From: Parvibaculum sp040390855
GTDB taxonomy: Bacteria; Pseudomonadota; Alphaproteobacteria; Parvibaculales; Parvibaculaceae
Direction: 5' to 3'
Length of the DNA stretch: 64,000 nt
Assembly (NCBI GenBank): GCA_040390855.1
Contig: JAZJXO010000001.1
Coordinates: forward strand, 1-64,000
Shown here in pieces: positions 60,821 through 64,000 of the stretch (the first letter of the stretch is position 1; every line of letters starts with the position of its first letter). A program made the position numbers and the translations under genes. Below the pieces are notes generated by a model. That model did no database searches and was not told the DNA's origin. It saw only the letters and a list, made by a program, of their open reading frames with translations.

Positions 60821-61558
60821 TCAGGGCGCGCGGCGAAAGCGGCGGATAAAAACGGGAAGAAGCGAAAGCACCGCAAGCGCAATCAACGGGCCGACGATCT
60901 GCGGCTGGCGCAGGAGGTGGAGATCAGGTGTGCCGCCCGCATCAAAGATCGCGCCGAGCCCGTTGCCGAGACTCGCAAAGACAAAAGTGCCCGGAATAAT
61001 GCCGAGGAATGTCGCGCCGATGAAGGTGCGCAACGTCACGCCAAGAAAAGCGGGCGCGAGATTGACAAGCCAGAAGGGAAAGACCGGCACGAGGCGGAGG
61101 AAGAGGAGATAGCTGAACGCGTTTTGTCTGAAGCCCTCCTCCATGCGGGCAATCGCCGGACCTGCTTTGTCACGCAGCAGATCGGCAAAGGCGGTCTTCG
61201 CCGCGAGGAAAAGGATCGAGGCTCCGACGGTCGCGCCGATGACGGTGGCCGCTCCCCCGAGCCATGTACCGAAGAGGAAGCCGCCCGTCAGTGTGGCAAC
61301 GAGCCCGCCGGGCAGCGAGAAGGCCGCCATCAGCGCATAGGCGATAATATAAATGAGGACCGCGAGGATGAGATTGGCTGCGACCCATTGGCTCAGGCTC
61401 GCCCGGTTGTCGCGCAATGTGTCGAGCGTGGCGTAGCGCTGGAGGCCCAGTGCGAAAAACGCGATGAAGCCGAGAACCAGAATAGAAAGCGGCCAGAACC
61501 GCATAAGCCCGCCTTTCGGCCCGTTGCCGGAATTGCTGGTGCCGGAATTGTCACTCAT
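60821..61558 (-). CDS. TVP38/TMEM64 (VTT domain) family membrane protein
   Basis: A 245-residue membrane protein of the VTT/DedA superfamily with about six hydrophobic segments. The signature SLPGGLVATLTGGFLFGTWLG (about residues 86-106) and RLVPVFPFWLVNLAPAFLGV (about 152-171) are family hallmarks. VTT proteins have been linked to lipid scrambling or undecaprenyl phosphate recycling. It is encoded just upstream of the flavin oxidoreductase on the same strand, so both are likely one transcript. Function of the pair is unknown. Confidence 0.88.
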   Translation of the reverse strand: MSDNSGTSNSGNGPKGGLMRFWPLSILVLGFIAFFALGLQRYATLDTLRDNRASLSQWVAANLILAVLIYIIAYALMAAFSLPGGLVATLTGGFLFGTWLGGAATVIGATVGASILFLAAKTAFADLLRDKAGPAIARMEEGFRQNAFSYLLFLRLVPVFPFWLVNLAPAFLGVTLRTFIGATFLGIIPGTFVFASLGNGLGAIFDAGGTPDLHLLRQPQIVGPLIALAVLSLLPVFIRRFRRAP

Positions 61559-61723
61559 AGACCAGAATCCTCCCTCGTTCGGCCCGTCCGCCCAACCGTG
61601 AACAAAGATAGAACTTTTTTGGCAATTTCACGTCCTGCCCGTTCATTTTGAGATTACGCAGAAAATGCTGCAAAAAGGCACGGAGAATGCGCCGCACTGG
61701 CCATTTGGCGCGTGGCAGCAGCA

Positions 61724-61753
61724 TTGACTTCAAGCGGTTTTATCGACTATACA
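61724..61753 (+). promoter_or_regulatory. Promoter of the rpmH-rnpA-yidC operon
   Basis: TTGACT (61724-61729) and TATACA (61748-61753) with an 18-base spacer, giving a start near 61760 and a leader of about 115 nucleotides before rpmH. Confidence 0.65.
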
Positions 61754-61765
61754 CCCCGCCAGATA

Positions 61766-61789
61766 GCCGTCAGGTCCTCACCCGACGGC
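61766..61789 (+). promoter_or_regulatory. Hairpin in the rpmH leader
   Basis: GCCGTC (61766-61771) and GACGGC (61784-61789) form a 6-bp stem followed by TTTATATT, a few bases after the predicted start site. It could attenuate or stabilise the transcript. The rest of 61559-61875 shows only the promoter. Confidence 0.4.
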
Positions 61790-61875
61790 TTTATATTCTT
61801 GGATCATTTAGTTAGACCCTTGAGAGCCGCGCCCATCCGGGTTGCCGTTCGGGTCTTATCGGCGGAGACAGAGAC

Positions 61876-62010
61876 GTGAAACGGACCTACCAACCGAGCA
61901 AGCTCGTCCGCAAACATCGCCACGGCTTCCGTGCGCGTATGGCAACAGTCGGTGGCCGCAAGGTTCTCGCCGCCCGCCGCGCCCGTGGCCGCAAGAAACT
62001 TTCCGCCTGA
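61876..62010 (+). CDS. rpmH: 50S ribosomal protein L34
   Basis: A 44-residue protein that opens with GTG and reads MKRTYQPSKLVRKHRHGFRA, then RMATVGGRKVLAARRARGRK and KLSA. This is a full match to the L34 consensus, with the usual Lys/Arg-rich content. It belongs to the large ribosomal subunit. First gene of the conserved rpmH-rnpA-yidC order. The 141 bases to rnpA show no other feature. Confidence 0.98.
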   Translation: MKRTYQPSKLVRKHRHGFRARMATVGGRKVLAARRARGRKKLSA

Positions 62011-62151
62011 TCCCGACGGCAGCCTCTCAGGGTTGCCTTTTGCGGGATCACATGACAGCAGCGGCATGAATCTTCGCCGCGCTCGGTTCCCCGCATCAAA
62101 AACGGCCCGCATCAGGAAAACAGTCCGCATCAATAAAATAGGATGCGTCTT

Positions 62152-62547
62152 ATGATCCGGCCTCCCGCAGTCCAGCGCCTCCAGAAACGGTCCGAGTTTC
62201 TTGCCGCCTCAAGGGCCGAGAAATCGGCTCTGGGCGGGCTTGTGCTTCAGGCGCGCGCCCGCGGCGACGAGGCCCCTCCCCGCGCAGGCTTCACCGTCAC
62301 AAAGAAAGTCGGCAATGCGGTCATCCGCAACCGCGCACGCCGCAGGCTCAAAGAAGCCGCACGTGAAATCCTTCCCCTTCTCGGTAAAGCCGGTTACGAC
62401 TACGTGCTTGTCGGACGACAATCGACGCTGACGCGGGCATGGCCCGATCTTCTCGCCGATTTGCGTCATGCGCTTGCCAAGATACATCGCCATACGTCCA
62501 CCGGCCATACGTCCACCGCGCAAAGCCCCTCGGCTAAGAAAGACTAG
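62152..62547 (+). CDS. rnpA: Ribonuclease P protein component
   Basis: A 131-residue basic protein that assists the RNase P RNA in tRNA 5' maturation. The RNR signature is VIRNRARRRLKEAAREILPL (about residues 60-79), preceded by FTVTKKVGNA. ATG 62152 sits 8 bases after an AGG-type site; the in-frame ATG at 62143 overlaps that site. The C-terminal tail of His/Ser/Thr-rich residues is extra. It ends 5 bases before yidC. Confidence 0.96.
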   Translation: MIRPPAVQRLQKRSEFLAASRAEKSALGGLVLQARARGDEAPPRAGFTVTKKVGNAVIRNRARRRLKEAAREILPLLGKAGYDYVLVGRQSTLTRAWPDLLADLRHALAKIHRHTSTGHTSTAQSPSAKKD

Positions 62548-62552
62548 AGTTC

Positions 62553-64000
62553 ATGGGTGACAATCGTAATTTTCTGATCGCCATTCTGCTGTCAGTGCTC
62601 ATCTTTATCGGCTGGCAGCATTTTGTCGTGACCCCACGCATGGAAGCGGAAAAAGCCCGTCAGGAGGCGATTGCGGCTCAGACCGCCGCGACCACCGCCG
62701 CCACGACTGCCAACGCGACAGCGACCGGCCCTGCCGGCACCGCCACACCGCCCGGCGTCAACGGCATCGGCAATGCCACGATCACATCCAACGTTGTCGC
62801 GCGCAGCGTCGCCCTCGCCAACAGTCCGCGCCTCGCCATCGCGTCCGATGCGCTTGACGGGTCCATCGCGCTCAAGGGCGCGCGCTTCGATGATCTGAAC
62901 CTGCGCGGCTATCATCTCACCGTGGATGATGCGAGCCCCGAGATCGCGCTCTTCTCTCCGCCCCAGACCGACAAACCCTATTTCAGCGAGCTGGGCTTCA
63001 TCGCGGCACCGGGCACCGACGTTAAACTCCCCGATACCGACAGCGTCTGGACTGTGATCAAGGGCGACAAGCTCACGCCCTCAACGCCCGTGACGCTCGC
63101 CTTCGATAATGGTCAGGGCCTCATCTTCAACCGCACCGTTTCGCTCGACGAGCATTATCTTTTCACCATCGTCGACACAGTCGAAAACAAAACCGGCAAA
63201 GCCGTCACGCTCTATCCCTACGGTCTTGTCTCGCGCACAGGTCAGCCCGAAAGCCTCGCCTTCTATATTCTGCATGAAGGCTTTATCGGCGAGTTCAAGG
63301 AATACGGCGAAGAGACGCAGACTTACGCAAAAGCGATAAAAGCAGAAGCGCCGACCACCATCACCGACACCGAAGGCTGGCTCGGCATAACGGACAAGTA
63401 TTGGGCCGCGGCCCTCGTGCCGCAAGCCGGTCAGACTTTCATCAGCCGCTTCGGCGCAACGCCGAGCCCCACCGGCGATCCGAAGCACGAGCATTTTCAG
63501 GCCGACTTCCGCTATGAGGCAAAAACCATTGCCTCAGGCGCAACAATCACCGTCACCAACCAGCTTTTTGCCGGTGCTAAAGTTTCGAAGGTCATCAACT
63601 CCTATCTCGATCAGGGTATCTTCCGTTTCAATCTGCTGATCGACTGGGGTTATTTCTGGTTCCTGACACAGCCCGTGTTCAAAGGCATCGACATTCTTGC
63701 CCATGCCACCGGCAATTTCGGTATCGCCATTCTCATTATGACGGTTCTGATCAAGCTCGCCTTCTTTCCGCTCGCCAATCGCTCGTATGAATCCATGAGC
63801 AAGATGAAGAAGCTCCAGCCCAAGATGGAAGAGCTGCGCGAGCGCCATAAAGACGACAAGATGGCCCAGCAACAGGCGATCATGGCGCTTTATAAAGACG
63901 AGAAGGTCAATCCGATTGCGGGCTGCCTGCCGATCATCGTGCAGATCCCCGTCTTCTTCTCGCTCTACAAAGTTCTCTTCGTCACTATCGAAATGCGCCA
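62553..64000 (+). CDS. yidC: Membrane protein insertase YidC (3' part beyond window)
   Basis: The first 482 codons of YidC/Oxa1. The N-terminal membrane helix (FLIAILLSVLIFIGWQHFVV) is followed by an Ala/Thr/Pro-rich linker (about residues 35-70) and the large periplasmic domain (about 75-345). The conserved insertase core then starts, with YFWFLTQPVFKGIDILAHAT, LIKLAFFPLANRSYESMSKM and NPIAGCLPIIVQIPVFFSLY. It inserts proteins into the inner membrane with or without SecYEG. The gene runs off the window end, where the last two or three transmembrane segments would follow. Confidence 0.97.
   Translation, partial: MGDNRNFLIAILLSVLIFIGWQHFVVTPRMEAEKARQEAIAAQTAATTAATTANATATGPAGTATPPGVNGIGNATITSNVVARSVALANSPRLAIASDALDGSIALKGARFDDLNLRGYHLTVDDASPEIALFSPPQTDKPYFSELGFIAAPGTDVKLPDTDSVWTVIKGDKLTPSTPVTLAFDNGQGLIFNRTVSLDEHYLFTIVDTVENKTGKAVTLYPYGLVSRTGQPESLAFYILHEGFIGEFKEYGEETQTYAKAIKAEAPTTITDTEGWLGITDKYWAAALVPQAGQTFISRFGATPSPTGDPKHEHFQADFRYEAKTIASGATITVTNQLFAGAKVSKVINSYLDQGIFRFNLLIDWGYFWFLTQPVFKGIDILAHATGNFGIAILIMTVLIKLAFFPLANRSYESMSKMKKLQPKMEELRERHKDDKMAQQQAIMALYKDEKVNPIAGCLPIIVQIPVFFSLYKVLFVTIEMR

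Noticed and set aside
60236..61651. 471-codon plus-strand frame across two minus-strand genes.
   Set aside because: Highly charged, Arg/Glu-rich antisense of the oxidoreductase and VTT genes.

Overview
The window is a gene-dense, GC-rich piece of an alphaproteobacterial chromosome. This rests on a GcrA cell-cycle regulator, a SAM-II riboswitch in front of metZ, a class I lysyl-tRNA synthetase, a double-length dCTP deaminase, tandem receiver proteins with a GPDRRRR tail, and the argD-argF-hslO / apaG-metZ neighbourhood. The order cannot be fixed from sequence alone. There is no transposase, integrase, phage module or CRISPR array.

Layout. 0-6.2 kb: two hot-dog thioesterases, a DUF952-pyrD-arsC-like operon, an S24 repressor, a TPR protein and lysK. 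6.3-19.9 kb: a histidine-kinase-like protein whose phosphoacceptor positions look lost, a DinG/XPD helicase, TerB-like protein, sterol-desaturase-type hydroxylase, SixA, a periplasmic binding protein, a glycosyltransferase with an out-of-frame N-terminus, twin receiver proteins and malonyl-CoA synthetase. 20-23.7 kb: tRNA-Gly, a frameshifted FkbM-like gene, lrgA-lrgB and dcd. 23.7-31.2 kb: sulfur and arginine metabolism (argD, argF, argE, hslO, apaG, metZ). 31.2-37.2 kb: an ABC-2 permease, gcrA, phoR-phoU-phoB and an SDR. 37.2-44.4 kb: a TetR regulator and tamA-tamB. 44.4-50 kb: an alkylsulfatase-type hydrolase and a copper ATPase with its own CueR-type promoter. 50-58.6 kb: aldehyde, ene-reductase and acyl-CoA enzymes, tRNA-Arg, a P1 peptidase and gamma-glutamyltransferase. 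58.6-64 kb: decayed genes, a flavin oxidoreductase/VTT pair, then rpmH-rnpA-yidC running off the end.

The most interesting region is the argD-argF control region (23762-24064). It has a near-consensus promoter with a perfect palindrome in its spacer, then a leader holding a nine-codon ORF (MILHGTRRR) with a good ribosome-binding site. Three consecutive Arg codons sit directly before a stop codon that lies inside a predicted stem. This looks like arginine-codon attenuation. Other regulatory sites read directly are the metZ SAM-II riboswitch with an overlapping antiterminator/terminator, a perfect DnaA box and three consecutive hairpins before gcrA, a Pho box before phoU, and a 19-bp-spacer MerR/CueR promoter before the copper ATPase.

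A second theme is decay. Several spacers keep only the 3' ends of lost genes (DUF2804, acyl-CoA dehydrogenase, medium-chain dehydrogenase, glucokinase), and a sensor-kinase N-terminus is broken at 58.8-59.3 kb. Two further genes are interrupted by single-base shifts next to homopolymers; these could be real or sequencing errors.
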